Assembly (NCBI GenBank): GCA_046520405.1
Contig: JBKGHI010000001.1
Coordinates: 1-64,000, forward strand
DNA length: 64,000 bases
From: Myxococcus sp046520405
GTDB taxonomy: Bacteria; Myxococcota; Myxococcia; Myxococcales; Myxococcaceae
Direction: 5' to 3'
A program made the position numbers and the translations under genes. Below are positions 35,784 through 44,254 of the stretch, one piece after another. Within the stretch, counting starts at the first letter, position 1; each line of letters begins with the position of its first letter. The notes under the pieces are model-generated. The model was not told the DNA's origin. It saw nothing but the letters and a program-made list of their open reading frames with translations, and made no database searches.

Positions 35784-36665
35784 ATGCCCGCCGCGCCACT
35801 GCCTGATGTCCGCACCCTGCTGTCGGAGCTCCCCACCTGGCAATACCGGTTGCCGGAGTACCGCGCCGCGCCCGTGGAGGGGCCTTTCGTAACCTGTGAA
35901 GCGGTGCTGTATGGCGTCCTGGGCTATGCGGACGAGACGCTGTTCCTCTACGGCTACAATGTGGGAGAGGACGAGCACTGCTTCCTCTACGACACGCCGT
36001 GGGATGAGACGCACCGGGCCTACGCCGAAGGACTCGCTCCCGAATGGTATGACGGCCTCCAGATGCCGCGCGCGTTCCAGGTGCGCCATGCCGTGGCGGA
36101 GCCCATCCGGCACGAGATTCTGGACCCGCTGCTGAGTGCGATGATGGAGCGGCCGCTCCGGTATGTGGGGACGCGTCCCGCGGGTCGTCACCTGCTCACC
36201 GCGAGCGCCACGGAGGTGCTGCGCGACATCGAGACGTGGGACATGCGACTGCCCTATCTCCGGCGTGGCCGGGATCTGCTGAGCGCGGCCGCCCCCGAGG
36301 CTTCAGGCTGGACGCCCGTCGAAGCCCGCTTCGAAGGGCTGGCGGGGAGCGGGGACAACACCTATGCGCACTACCGCTATGAGGTGGCGGCAACGGGCTA
36401 CGTGTTCGCGGCGAAGTGTCAGCCGCCCCTGGCCCAGATGACTCCGCGCTCCCATGCGCCCTTCGAATCCCGGAAGGAGCGGCGGGCCCACCTGGCGCTG
36501 GCGCGCCGCCAGGAGGAGGGCTTTCGCTTGCTCACCCCTGGCCAGCCATTGAAGGCGCGCTTCAATCCGGCGGACCCGGGGCAGCATGCGCTGGAAGCAC
36601 TCGACCTCTCGCCCTTCACGGCGGTGTACCAGCTGGAGCCCGTGGTGTTGCCACGGAGGAGGTAG
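35784..36665 (+). CDS. hypothetical protein
   Basis: A 293-residue cytoplasmic protein with no signal peptide or membrane segment. ATG 35784 has GAGGT 7 bp upstream and is preferred to GTG 35733, which lacks a spaced site. The N-terminal half is rich in aromatic residues (LPTWQYRLPEYRA, LFLYGYNVGEDEHCFLYDTPW, EWYDGLQMPRAF). The second half has DNTYAHYRYEVAATGYVFAAKCQPP. I do not recognise the family. It is divergent from the HhH lipoprotein gene and convergent with the acetyltransferase gene. Confidence 0.65.
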   Translation: MPAAPLPDVRTLLSELPTWQYRLPEYRAAPVEGPFVTCEAVLYGVLGYADETLFLYGYNVGEDEHCFLYDTPWDETHRAYAEGLAPEWYDGLQMPRAFQVRHAVAEPIRHEILDPLLSAMMERPLRYVGTRPAGRHLLTASATEVLRDIETWDMRLPYLRRGRDLLSAAAPEASGWTPVEARFEGLAGSGDNTYAHYRYEVAATGYVFAAKCQPPLAQMTPRSHAPFESRKERRAHLALARRQEEGFRLLTPGQPLKARFNPADPGQHALEALDLSPFTAVYQLEPVVLPRRR

Positions 36666-36675
36666 TCGCGGGCGG

Positions 36676-37458
36676 CTAGCGCGCCGTGTTGCCCGCGCTC
36701 GCGCGGGCCCGGTCGCATTCCTCGCAGCCCGCGTCCGCCGGGCAGAGGAAGACGAGCGGGTCGGCCCGAAGGTGCTCGACCACGACGCGCACGATGTCAC
36801 GTGCGTCGGCGAGCTTCGCGTCGGCGTGGCCCACCTTGCCCTCGCGCAGCAGCCCGCGGGCGCGAAGCCAGCTGTCCGCCTGCTGGAAGCCCTGACAGCA
36901 GTGGTCCGTCTCGGCGATGTCCACTGTCTGGGCAACGCCATCCACTTCGACGACACACGGGTGGGTGACGGAGTACGGCACCGGGGCCAGGGCCTCCGCG
37001 AGGTGGATGGTCGTGTTCTCGCCCTGGGTGACGCCCAGCAGGAGCACCTGGCCGTCCAAATCATGGGCCCAGCCCACCGGGCTTTCGGGGCCATGCGGTG
37101 GTGAAAGCGGCTGGGGTCGGCAGATGTCCTGCGCGCGAGGGCCCACGGCCGCGAAGGAGCCACCCGGGTGGGTGCTGCGCAGGACGCCAGGCTGCCGCCA
37201 GAAGAGCTCGGCGGTGATGCCCATGCCTTCCGTGGGCGTGCGCTTCGGGTCGAACACGCCCTCGCCATCCGTCATGGTGGGCATGACCAGGGTGCCCTGG
37301 CTGCCCAGCGCCGCGCGTAGCGCCTGGATGAGGCCCAGCGGTCCGCCTTCGACCGGGCGCACGGCCTTGAAGGATGTGTGCACCACGAGGACGCCGCCCT
37401 CGCGTACGCCGAGGTCCCGCAGTTGCCGCACCAGTTGCTCGCCGCCGACTTCGCTCAT
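36676..37458 (-). CDS. AAC(3)-family aminoglycoside N-acetyltransferase-like protein
   Basis: A 260-residue member of the antibiotic N-acetyltransferase (AAC(3)) fold. VLVVHTSFKAVRPVEGGPLGLIQAL and TLVMPTMTDGEGVFDP match the acetyl-CoA-binding start; GVLRSTHPGGSFAAVGP and LLLGVTQGENTTIHLAE the catalytic core. Start ATG 37458 (MSEVGGEQL) is used. The tail carries a four-Cys cluster (HCCQGF and CPADAGCEECDRAR) unusual for resistance enzymes. Many environmental members acetylate substrates other than aminoglycosides, so resistance is not implied. Confidence 0.8.
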   Translation of the reverse strand: MSEVGGEQLVRQLRDLGVREGGVLVVHTSFKAVRPVEGGPLGLIQALRAALGSQGTLVMPTMTDGEGVFDPKRTPTEGMGITAELFWRQPGVLRSTHPGGSFAAVGPRAQDICRPQPLSPPHGPESPVGWAHDLDGQVLLLGVTQGENTTIHLAEALAPVPYSVTHPCVVEVDGVAQTVDIAETDHCCQGFQQADSWLRARGLLREGKVGHADAKLADARDIVRVVVEHLRADPLVFLCPADAGCEECDRARASAGNTAR

Positions 37459-37540
37459 GGCCCGGGTTATCGCGCGGCCTCGTGCCCGCCGCAATCGATG
37501 GCGCCATGTGGCGGCGCGTCACGGTGCTAGGGTGGAATGC

Positions 37541-37930
37541 ATGGCCAACCGGTCCGAAGAAGTCGAGCGGTACATGCGAGCGCTCGAACATGCCCGGAAG
37601 GACGAAATCGAGCGCCTCCGCACCGCCATCCTGGCCGCCCATCCCGGCATCTCCGAGCGCATCAAGTGGAACGCGCCGAGCTTCTGCTTCAAGGGTGATG
37701 ACCGGGTGACGTTCAAGCTGCAGCCCAAGGATTGTGTCCAGCTCGTCTTCCACCGGGGCACGAAGGTGAAGGACACGCAAGGCTTCACCTTCGAGGATGA
37801 CAGCGGCCTGCTGAAGTGGGCGGCCGCGGACCGCGCTGTCGTCACGCTGCGCGACAGCGCGGAGGTGAATGCGAAGCAGCAGGCGCTGTGTCAGGTCGTG
37901 GTCAAGTGGATGGTCGCGACGTCGCCGTGA
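37541..37930 (+). CDS. DUF1801-family protein
   Basis: A 129-residue protein. ERIKWNAPSFCFKGDDRVTFKLQPK and VQLVFHRGTKVKD are the typical core of DUF1801 (YdhG-like) proteins, small alpha-beta sandwiches of unknown role, sometimes linked to stress. Start ATG 37541 follows a GGTGG-type site. It is divergent from the acetyltransferase gene. Confidence 0.85.
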   Translation: MANRSEEVERYMRALEHARKDEIERLRTAILAAHPGISERIKWNAPSFCFKGDDRVTFKLQPKDCVQLVFHRGTKVKDTQGFTFEDDSGLLKWAAADRAVVTLRDSAEVNAKQQALCQVVVKWMVATSP

Positions 37931-37944
37931 GCGTTGGCGCGGAG

Positions 37945-38040
37945 TCAGTGCACCGCGCCGGTGCCTCCGCTGACCGGCCCCTCGCTCCGGCCCAGGTCGA
38001 AGCGGCTGAGGATGGGGGAGTGGTCGGACGTGTTGTCCCT
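37945..38040 (-). pseudogene. remnant of an endonuclease/exonuclease/phosphatase-family gene
   Basis: On the minus strand a 31-codon fragment reads DNTSDHSPILSRFDLG then RSEGPVSGGTGAVH and stops at 37945-37947. SDHxP with a following hydrophobic strand is the invariant C-terminal catalytic motif of the endonuclease/exonuclease/phosphatase superfamily. The frame is closed by TGA at 38041-38043 and upstream sequence belongs to the LysR gene. So only the last 30 codons of an older gene survive, truncated at its 5' side by the arrival of the LysR/DJ-1 pair or a deletion. Confidence 0.65.
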
Positions 38041-38051
38041 TCACGAGCGCA

Positions 38052-38978
38052 TCACGACGCGCGGCCGTGGCTGCCTTCTTCGAGAAGCCAGTCACGGACG
38101 GCGATGAACCGGGCCGTGGGGGCCGCGGCCTTCCGCCAGGCCACCCAGAGGGTGCCCCAGGGCCGCCGTGCCGCGCGCCGGCCTGTGTCGGGCGTGAGTG
38201 TCACCAGCCGGCCCGCTTGAACCGCGGAGGCGACGAGGTAGTCCGGAAGCACCGTCATGCCCACGCCGGCCTCCGCCAGGGCCTGCATCTCGTCCAGGTT
38301 GGCGATGCGGCAAATCACCTGGGCGGGGGACGGCTCCTTGGGGCCGAAGGCCGCGCGCCACCAGGGGGCGAGCATGGCCAGGTCGGCGTCAAAGGCGATG
38401 AAGCGGTGCGCCGCGAAGTCACGGGCGCTCCGGGGCGTTCCCCGCCGCTTCAGATACGCGGGGGACGCCACCGCGATGAAGCGCTCCTGGGCCACGGGGC
38501 GGACCTCCAGCCCGGGCGCCTCGGGAAGAAGCCCGACGATGCCCAGGTCCAGTTCGCCCTCCAAAAGCCGCCGGGCGACGCGGCTGGGCACGTCGAAACG
38601 GACGTCCAGCCGCAGCTCCGGGTAGCGCTCCAGCAGCCCCGGCAGACGTGGACGCAGCCAGTGTCGGAAGAAGGGCCAGGGCCCGCCCAGCGCCACCTCG
38701 CCGCGCACCGCCCGCTGGGCCTCGGAGGCCGCATCCAGGGCGGCATCCAGCGCTGGCAGGTGTTCGCCCAGCCGCTCGACCAGGGCCGCGCCCGCGGCGG
38801 TGAGCCGGGACCTGCGGCCCACCCTTTCGAAGAGGGCGACCCCTGCGTGCCGCTCCAGGGCCTTGAGTTGTTGTCCCACCGCGGAGGCGGTGATGCCCAG
38901 ACGCGCGGCGGCGGCTGCGTGGGTGCCCGCGCGGCTCACCTCCCACAACGTCCACAGGGCTTCGTGATTGCCAAGCAT
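38052..38978 (-). CDS. LysR-family transcriptional regulator
   Basis: A 308-residue LTTR. The N-terminal helix-turn-helix lies in ALWTLWEVSRAGTHAAAAARL and ASAVGQQLKALERHAGVALF; the effector domain (about 90-300) has RGEVALGGPW, LDLGIVGLLP and LAEAGVGMTVLPDYL. It faces the DJ-1/PfpI gene across 100 bp and likely controls it and itself, the usual LTTR arrangement. Confidence 0.9.
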   Translation of the reverse strand: MLGNHEALWTLWEVSRAGTHAAAAARLGITASAVGQQLKALERHAGVALFERVGRRSRLTAAGAALVERLGEHLPALDAALDAASEAQRAVRGEVALGGPWPFFRHWLRPRLPGLLERYPELRLDVRFDVPSRVARRLLEGELDLGIVGLLPEAPGLEVRPVAQERFIAVASPAYLKRRGTPRSARDFAAHRFIAFDADLAMLAPWWRAAFGPKEPSPAQVICRIANLDEMQALAEAGVGMTVLPDYLVASAVQAGRLVTLTPDTGRRAARRPWGTLWVAWRKAAAPTARFIAVRDWLLEEGSHGRAS

Positions 38979-38980
38979 GG

Positions 38981-38997
38981 CTTCACATTATGCGAAG
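38981..38997. promoter_or_regulatory. LysR operator candidate
   Basis: CTTCACATTATGCGAAG is a 17-bp palindrome with one mismatched pair; it contains a T-N11-A core as bound by LysR-type regulators. It lies 2 bp from the start of the LysR gene and about 80 bp from the divergent DJ-1 gene, suited to autorepression. Confidence 0.55.
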
Positions 38998-39078
38998 ACA
39001 CTCTCGATTTTCTTGGGACAGGGGGCGGCGTACTCCTTCGCGTACCGGCCCCATGAAGGGGCACGAAGGAGCCACGCC

Positions 39079-39771
39079 ATGGAAGCGCTGACCGCCGTGA
39101 AGATTCTGCTGATTGTCACCAGCCACTCGCAGTTCGGCGACACAGGCGAACGCACGGGGTTCTGGCTGGAGGAGCTCGCCGCCCCGTACGAGCAGTTCGT
39201 CCAGGCGGGCGCTCAGGTGGACATCGCCTCCCCGAAGGGCGGCGCGGCGCCGGTGGACCCGCGAAGCGAGAAGGAATCCACGGACACCACCCGGGCCTTC
39301 CTGGCCGATGCCAAGGCGGCGAAGAAGCTCGCGAACACGCTGGTGCTCTCGGACGTGAAGGATTCCTACGACGCCTACTTCGTGGTGGGCGGCCACGGCG
39401 TGATGTGGGACCTGGCGACGCACGCTCCGCTCCAGCAACTGCTCTCCAAGGGCTTCGCCCGAGGCGCGGTGGTGTCCGCCGTCTGCCATGGGCCCGCGGC
39501 GTTGGTGGGCGTGAAGGGGGCGGACGGCAAGCCCCTGGTGAATGGCAAGCGCGTGGCGGGCTTCAGCAACGCGGAGGAGCAGGCGGCGAAGTTCGACGCC
39601 ATCGTCCCGTTCGCCCTGGAGCCCCGGCTGCGTGAGCTCGGTGCCCGGTATGAGTCGGGTCCGTTGTGGCGCAGCTTCACCGTGACGGACGGCCGGCTCG
39701 TCACCGGGCAGAACCCGGCGTCGTCCGCTGACACCGCGCGCGAGGTGCTGCGCGTGCTGCGTGAGAAGTAA
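39079..39771 (+). CDS. DJ-1/PfpI-family protein
   Basis: A 230-residue protein of the DJ-1/PfpI superfamily, type 1 glutamine amidotransferase-like, Hsp31/glyoxalase III branch. The nucleophile elbow is AVCHGPAAL with catalytic Cys and adjacent His; VVGGHGVMWDLATH and LVTGQNPAS are conserved. AAGGAG upstream of ATG 39079 fixes the start. Likely detoxifies reactive carbonyls (glyoxalase III type) or acts as a chaperone. Confidence 0.88.
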   Translation: MEALTAVKILLIVTSHSQFGDTGERTGFWLEELAAPYEQFVQAGAQVDIASPKGGAAPVDPRSEKESTDTTRAFLADAKAAKKLANTLVLSDVKDSYDAYFVVGGHGVMWDLATHAPLQQLLSKGFARGAVVSAVCHGPAALVGVKGADGKPLVNGKRVAGFSNAEEQAAKFDAIVPFALEPRLRELGARYESGPLWRSFTVTDGRLVTGQNPASSADTAREVLRVLREK

Positions 39772-39775
39772 CCTC

Positions 39776-39802
39776 CGACGTCCGGCTCAGGTGCGGACGT
39801 CG
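39776..39802. terminator. hairpin between convergent genes
   Basis: CGACGTCCG and CGGACGTCG form a perfect 9-bp stem with a 9-nt loop. It follows the DJ-1 stop by a few bases and overlaps the 3' end of the desaturase gene, so it may terminate in either direction; no T-tract. Confidence 0.5.
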
Positions 39803-40689
39803 CGCACCAGTCCCAGCCGGCGAAGTCCTCGGATGACCCACCATCCCAGGTCCAGCTCGTGTGGCTTCTGGCCCATGCGCGCGGAGCCTGGGAACGCGTG
39901 GTGGTTGTTGTGGAAGCCCTCGCCGAACGACAGCACGCCGAGCACCCAGATGTTCGTGCCGCTCTCCGCCGTGCCTGGCAAGGTGTAGCGCCGCTCTCCC
40001 CAGACATGGGCCGCGTAGCCCACGGCCCAGTGTCCGAGGATGCTGACGGCGGTGCGGGCGCAGACGCAGAGGGCGACGGCCTCCGGGCCCAGCGTCGCGA
40101 GCACGACGCCCGCGAGCCCGAGGACGTGGAGCGGCCACGTCCGCTCCAGGAAGCGCAGCCACGGGTCGGTCAGCACATCGGCGGGAAGCCGCGCCAGCGC
40201 CCGCTCATCCGCGGGCTCGAAGCGCAGGTGCAGGTTCCATCCGAAGTCGCGGGCCATCGAGTGGCCATAGGCGAAGTAGGGCGGGCAGTCGGGGCGGTTC
40301 TGCCAGTAGTCGCGCACCGCGTGCAGCCGTGCCCACGACAAGGGGCCACCCAGTCCGCTCAGGACGAACAGGTATGCGAGCACGCCACGGGTGAGGGGCC
40401 CCGCCTCATAGGTGCGGTGGATGACCCCGCGATGCAGCCCCACCGAGTGGCCCAGGCAGAGCGTCGCGAAGGTGAGCAGGAGCGACACCGCCACGGTGGT
40501 GGGCGTCGCCGCCGGGAGTCCCTCGGTGACGCCAGCAACGAGCATGGCCCAGAGCCACAGCGTCCGCGCCGGGTCGAAGCGCAGGTGTCCGACCTCGGGA
40601 GGCACCAGGTGGGCGTGGTGTGCGTCCGGTCCGTGGACCCGCCCTTCCACGGGAGGGCGCGCGGGATGGTCCAGGAGCGTGGCGCTCAT
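39787..40689 (-). CDS. fatty acid desaturase-like membrane protein
   Basis: A 300-residue membrane di-iron protein. Histidine box 1 is HSVGLHRGVIH, box 3 is FGEGFHNNHH. The second box, normally HxxHH, reads LHAVRDYW here, so two metal ligands are missing or supplied elsewhere. Four membrane segments (about 40-60, 65-85, 170-215). ATG 40689 overlaps the TGA of the TetR gene, so both are one unit. Probably introduces or modifies a double bond in acyl chains; the altered box leaves the reaction open. Confidence 0.8.
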   Translation of the reverse strand: MSATLLDHPARPPVEGRVHGPDAHHAHLVPPEVGHLRFDPARTLWLWAMLVAGVTEGLPAATPTTVAVSLLLTFATLCLGHSVGLHRGVIHRTYEAGPLTRGVLAYLFVLSGLGGPLSWARLHAVRDYWQNRPDCPPYFAYGHSMARDFGWNLHLRFEPADERALARLPADVLTDPWLRFLERTWPLHVLGLAGVVLATLGPEAVALCVCARTAVSILGHWAVGYAAHVWGERRYTLPGTAESGTNIWVLGVLSFGEGFHNNHHAFPGSARMGQKPHELDLGWWVIRGLRRLGLVRDVRT

Positions 40690-41435
40690 CGGGGCACCTC
40701 GTCCGTGTCGGTCTGCGTTGGCTCTCCGAAGAGTCCCTGCCGGCAGAGGACGTCCGCCCCCAGGACCACGCCCCCGGCACCGGGGAGCCGGAGCGCCAGC
40801 GAAGCGGGAAGCAGCACGCGCGACAGCAGCGACACCAGTCCCTCGGTGGCGCGTTGACGAGGACTCTTGTCGAGCAGCCACCACATCAGCACGGCGAGGT
40901 GCGCGACGTAGAGCAGCCGTCCCAGGGCCTTGGCGACAGGCACGCTGCCAGGCGCGTCCGGAGCGCCCGCCACGGCTTCTCCAAAGGCGGCCTGGACGCG
41001 CAGCCGGGAGAACGCCGTCTGGGGCGCGAACAGGCCGTCTTCCTCCCCACCCACGAGCATGGGAATCAGGGCCTTGAGCACCTGATGGTGCGGCCCGAGC
41101 ACCTCGAGGCTGGTCCGGAGCGCGAACAGGAAGCGCTCCCGCCAGGGCCCCGCCGGCAAGCTCGCGGCCCGCGCCGCGTACGCCGAGGACAGCTCGTCGT
41201 AGAGCGCCAGGATGATGGCGCGCTTGCTGGGAAAGTACCGGTACAGCAGCCCGACACTCACCCCCGCCTCCTTCGCGATGTCCCGGAGGTGGGTGGCCTC
41301 GTAGCCCCGCGCGGTGATGGACGCGAGCGCGGTGGCGTACAGCCGTTGGCGCGTCTCATGGCCCTGCTCCGTCCTGCCCCGGGGGCGTCCCCGCTTCCGT
41401 CCCTCGGTGGCGCCAGCCTTCTCCCGCGTGCCCAT
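40686..41435 (-). CDS. TetR-family transcriptional regulator
   Basis: A 249-residue repressor. A basic N-terminal extension is followed by the helix-turn-helix (HLRDIAKEAGVSVGLLYRYF, about 50-69). The ligand domain is helical, with an unusual C-terminal tail of about 40 residues. The gene precedes and overlaps the desaturase gene, so it likely controls fatty-acid desaturation in response to an acyl-CoA or fatty acid, as do DesT-type TetR proteins (inference). Confidence 0.87.
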   Translation of the reverse strand: MGTREKAGATEGRKRGRPRGRTEQGHETRQRLYATALASITARGYEATHLRDIAKEAGVSVGLLYRYFPSKRAIILALYDELSSAYAARAASLPAGPWRERFLFALRTSLEVLGPHHQVLKALIPMLVGGEEDGLFAPQTAFSRLRVQAAFGEAVAGAPDAPGSVPVAKALGRLLYVAHLAVLMWWLLDKSPRQRATEGLVSLLSRVLLPASLALRLPGAGGVVLGADVLCRQGLFGEPTQTDTDEVPR

Positions 41436-41450
41436 GACCTCCCCCTTGAT

Positions 41451-41472
41451 TTAGGTGAACGCGTTCACTTAA
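41451..41472. promoter_or_regulatory. TetR operator palindrome
   Basis: TTAGGTGAACGCGTTCACTT is the core of a 22-bp palindrome with one mismatched pair; the inner GTGAACGCGTTCAC (41455-41468) is perfect. It is 15 bp upstream of the TetR start and is the kind of site TetR-family proteins bind to repress their own operon. Confidence 0.7.
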
Positions 41473-41618
41473 TTAAGTGCCTGGGGCCCTGTCGGGGCGC
41501 AAGCAAATCCGTGGACCGCTCCGTTGCCACCAGACAGGGCAACGGCATCGCGGTGCGCTGGGCACGGGCCTGTCCGCTCACCAGCTTCCTGCGCCATCTG
41601 GCGAATGGAGCGGCCCCC

Positions 41619-42773
41619 ATGCAGCGCAGGAACTTCCTTCGACTCACGGCGATGAGCAGTGGACTGCTCGTGCTGGGCCCGGGCTTCTGGCGCTCCACGT
41701 ACGGGGCGCCCGCGCGTCCGGGGGCCGGGCCCTATGGCGCGCTCTCCGGTGCGGCGGACGCGCAAGGGCTGCTGCTCCCCGCGGGGTTCGCCGCTCGCAT
41801 CATCGCGCGCACGGGGGAGGTCGTTCCGGGCACGCGCTATCGCTGGCATGGGTGTCCGGATGGTGGCGCCTGTTTTCCCACGGGTGAGGGTGGGTGGGTC
41901 TACGCCTCCAACAGTGAGCTGCCCTTGCTTGGGGGCGCCTCGGCGATTCGCTTCGACGGCGGCGGCCGCGTGGTGGACGCGTACCGCATCCTCGCGGGCA
42001 CCGTGGCCAACTGCGCGGGAGGCGCCACCCCCTGGGGCACCTGGCTGTCTTGCGAGGAGTGGGACGGCGGGCGCGTCTGGGAATGCGACCCGCTGCGGCC
42101 CTCGCAGGGGCAGGTCCGCGCGGCGTTGGGCGCCTTCGCGCACGAGGCCGTGGCCGTGGACCCCGTGGAGCAGCGGCTGTACCTGACGGAAGACAGGCCC
42201 CAAGGGCGGCTCTACCGCTTCACGCCGTCCGCCTGGCCTTCATTGGAAGCGGGCACGCTTGAAGCCGCGCTGTTGTCTGGAAACGCGCTGGAGGGCACGG
42301 CGCGCTTCTCCTGGAAGAAGGTCTCCGCGAAGGCGCCCGCGTGGTTGCAGCCCGCCCGCTTCTGGACCACGGGCTTCAACGGAGGTGAGGGGTGTTGGTA
42401 CGACAGCGGCACCCTCTATTTTACGACGAAGGGTGACAACCGTGTGTGGGCCCACACGCCCGCCACGGGGCAGGTGGAGATTCTCTACGACGATGACGGT
42501 TTCCCAGACGCGCCACTCCACGGCGTGGACAACGTCACGGTGTCGCGCGCGGGGGACCTCTATGTGGCGGAGGATGGAGATGACCTTCAAATCTGTCTCA
42601 TCACTCCGGAGCCTGAGTACTGCGTGTCTCCCTTTCTCAGACTGGAAGGACACGCGGGCTCGGAGTTGACGGGCGTGGCGTTCAGCCCCGACGGGCAGCG
42701 GCTGTACTTCAGCTCGCAGCGTGGGGCGAACGGGCAAGGCGTCACGTTCGAGGTCCGCGGCCCTTTTCGCTGA
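41619..42773 (+). CDS. PhoX/DUF839-like Tat-exported protein
   Basis: A 384-residue protein. The start MQRRNFLRLTAMSSGLLVLG is a twin-arginine signal (RRNFLRL). The mature protein is a beta-propeller type: GTRYRWHGCPDGGACF, GGATPWGTWLSCEEW, FAHEAVAVDPVEQRLYLTED and FSPDGQRLYFSSQRG match the PhoX/DUF839 phosphatase-like family, whose members use Ca and Fe to hydrolyse phosphate esters. TPWGTWLSCEE holds conserved ligands (Glu, Glu). It is about 150 bp from the divergent TetR operator. Confidence 0.85.
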   Translation: MQRRNFLRLTAMSSGLLVLGPGFWRSTYGAPARPGAGPYGALSGAADAQGLLLPAGFAARIIARTGEVVPGTRYRWHGCPDGGACFPTGEGGWVYASNSELPLLGGASAIRFDGGGRVVDAYRILAGTVANCAGGATPWGTWLSCEEWDGGRVWECDPLRPSQGQVRAALGAFAHEAVAVDPVEQRLYLTEDRPQGRLYRFTPSAWPSLEAGTLEAALLSGNALEGTARFSWKKVSAKAPAWLQPARFWTTGFNGGEGCWYDSGTLYFTTKGDNRVWAHTPATGQVEILYDDDGFPDAPLHGVDNVTVSRAGDLYVAEDGDDLQICLITPEPEYCVSPFLRLEGHAGSELTGVAFSPDGQRLYFSSQRGANGQGVTFEVRGPFR

Positions 42774-42855
42774 AAAGAGCAAATCCAGCAAAACTTTACC
42801 CGGTGACATTCGTAGATGGGTTGTCTCAGCAGACCATCGACGAGGAGTTCACCGA

Positions 42856-44244
42856 ATGAAGATGAAGGCTTGTTCCTGGATGCTGGTGTGGGGATGCGTG
42901 ACGTTGTCCGGGGCCTGCGGGGACGCGCCCCGGCCCCCTGAAGTCATTGATGCGCACGTGCCTGGAGAGGTGGCCCTGCTCATTGAGCGAGAGGGCGGTT
43001 CCGGCCCGTATGTCGCGAGCGCCGCCGAGCACTTCCGGCTCGTCGTGCCCTCGGGCGAGGTCTTCAAGTCGGTGCGCTGGAGCGCCAACGCCGGGGCCCT
43101 GGCGCCGGACGCGGAGCGCGTCACCTGGACGCTGCCTGTGGAGGGCGCGGCGTCCTTGACCGTCTCGGCCGAGACGGCGTCGGGAAAGAAGGCGGAGGGC
43201 ACGTTCCACTTCAACGTGGTGGCCGCGCCGCTCGCGCCCAGCACGGTCATCGATACCAGTCCGGACGTCACGGGCAAGTCGTGTGAGCTGGCGTTTGATG
43301 CGACGGGCCGGGGGCACGCCGTCTATACGAACGAAACCCGCAACTCCCTCTGGTACGCGACGTGGGACGGCACCACGTGGACCACCGAGCAGATTGACGG
43401 CCCCGGACTCAACAACGAGGGCACCTTCACGCTGGACCCCGTGTTGACCGTCGAGCCAACGGGGACGCCGCACGTCGCGTATCTCGAAGGCGCAGGCCAG
43501 TTGTCCTCCGCGATGAAGCGCCTCCGTTACGCGACGCGCGTCGGTGGTGTATGGGTTCGCGAGAACGTCTCGGCCCAGGAGACGAACCGCGTGGGCATCG
43601 CTCTCGATCCGTCGCAATCCCTGCGACCTGTCATCATCTTCAGCGGCAGCTCGTTGGGAAGCGTCCGGACCGCGACCCGCACGGCGGCCAACACCTGGAA
43701 CATCCAGCAGCCCGCGGTGGGCAACGTCGTCCTCGCGGGGGACCCTGTCTTCGGCGTGGATGGAACGCTGTATGTGATGACGCAGCAGCGCATCTCCGGT
43801 GTCTCGACCAACTTCCTCTCCGCCATCCAGGGCTCGGCCGCCGAGTCGTTCCGGGTGAAGACCCCGACGGTCCTGACCTGGTACTCCATGACCTGGGGCC
43901 CGGGCTCGCACCTCTATTCCCTCGCGAACGCCGCGCGGGAGGGGGATTGGGCCGCCATCGACGACATCACCGTGAACGCACCCTTCTCCTCCAGCACCGT
44001 GACGGCTTCTCCCGTCTCATACCTGTATGACGCTGCAGACCTGGCCTACGGTGGCGGCAAGCCCGTGGTGGCCTTGCGTCGCGGGACGACGCTGGAGGTC
44101 AGTACGACGGATGCTCGGGGGTTCTGGACGTACACCCAACTGGGGACGGTGGACCAGGGGGCGAGCCCGAGCGTGGCCATCCGGCCCACCGACGGTACGG
44201 CGCATGTCTGCTACCAGCAGGATGGCCGTGTGAGCTTCCAGTAA
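42856..44244 (+). CDS. secreted lipoprotein with beta-propeller-like repeats
   Basis: A 462-residue lipoprotein starting at ATG 42856. The lipobox LSGAC gives lipidated Cys. Residues about 30-130 are Ig-like (EHFRLVVPSGEVFKSVRWS), after which repeated units such as LAFDATGRGHAVYTNE, LWYATWDGTTWTTEQI and PHVAYLEGAGQL form a sialidase/BNR-like propeller. No catalytic residues are seen. Possibly an adhesion or binding protein on the outer surface. Confidence 0.75.
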   Translation: MKMKACSWMLVWGCVTLSGACGDAPRPPEVIDAHVPGEVALLIEREGGSGPYVASAAEHFRLVVPSGEVFKSVRWSANAGALAPDAERVTWTLPVEGAASLTVSAETASGKKAEGTFHFNVVAAPLAPSTVIDTSPDVTGKSCELAFDATGRGHAVYTNETRNSLWYATWDGTTWTTEQIDGPGLNNEGTFTLDPVLTVEPTGTPHVAYLEGAGQLSSAMKRLRYATRVGGVWVRENVSAQETNRVGIALDPSQSLRPVIIFSGSSLGSVRTATRTAANTWNIQQPAVGNVVLAGDPVFGVDGTLYVMTQQRISGVSTNFLSAIQGSAAESFRVKTPTVLTWYSMTWGPGSHLYSLANAAREGDWAAIDDITVNAPFSSSTVTASPVSYLYDAADLAYGGGKPVVALRRGTTLEVSTTDARGFWTYTQLGTVDQGASPSVAIRPTDGTAHVCYQQDGRVSFQ

Positions 44245-44254
44245 GGGCGCTTCG

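Noticed and set aside
36676..37458. antibiotic resistance gene
   Set aside because: The product has the AAC(3) fold, but many chromosomal members in soil bacteria do not act on aminoglycosides and nothing nearby suggests mobility.
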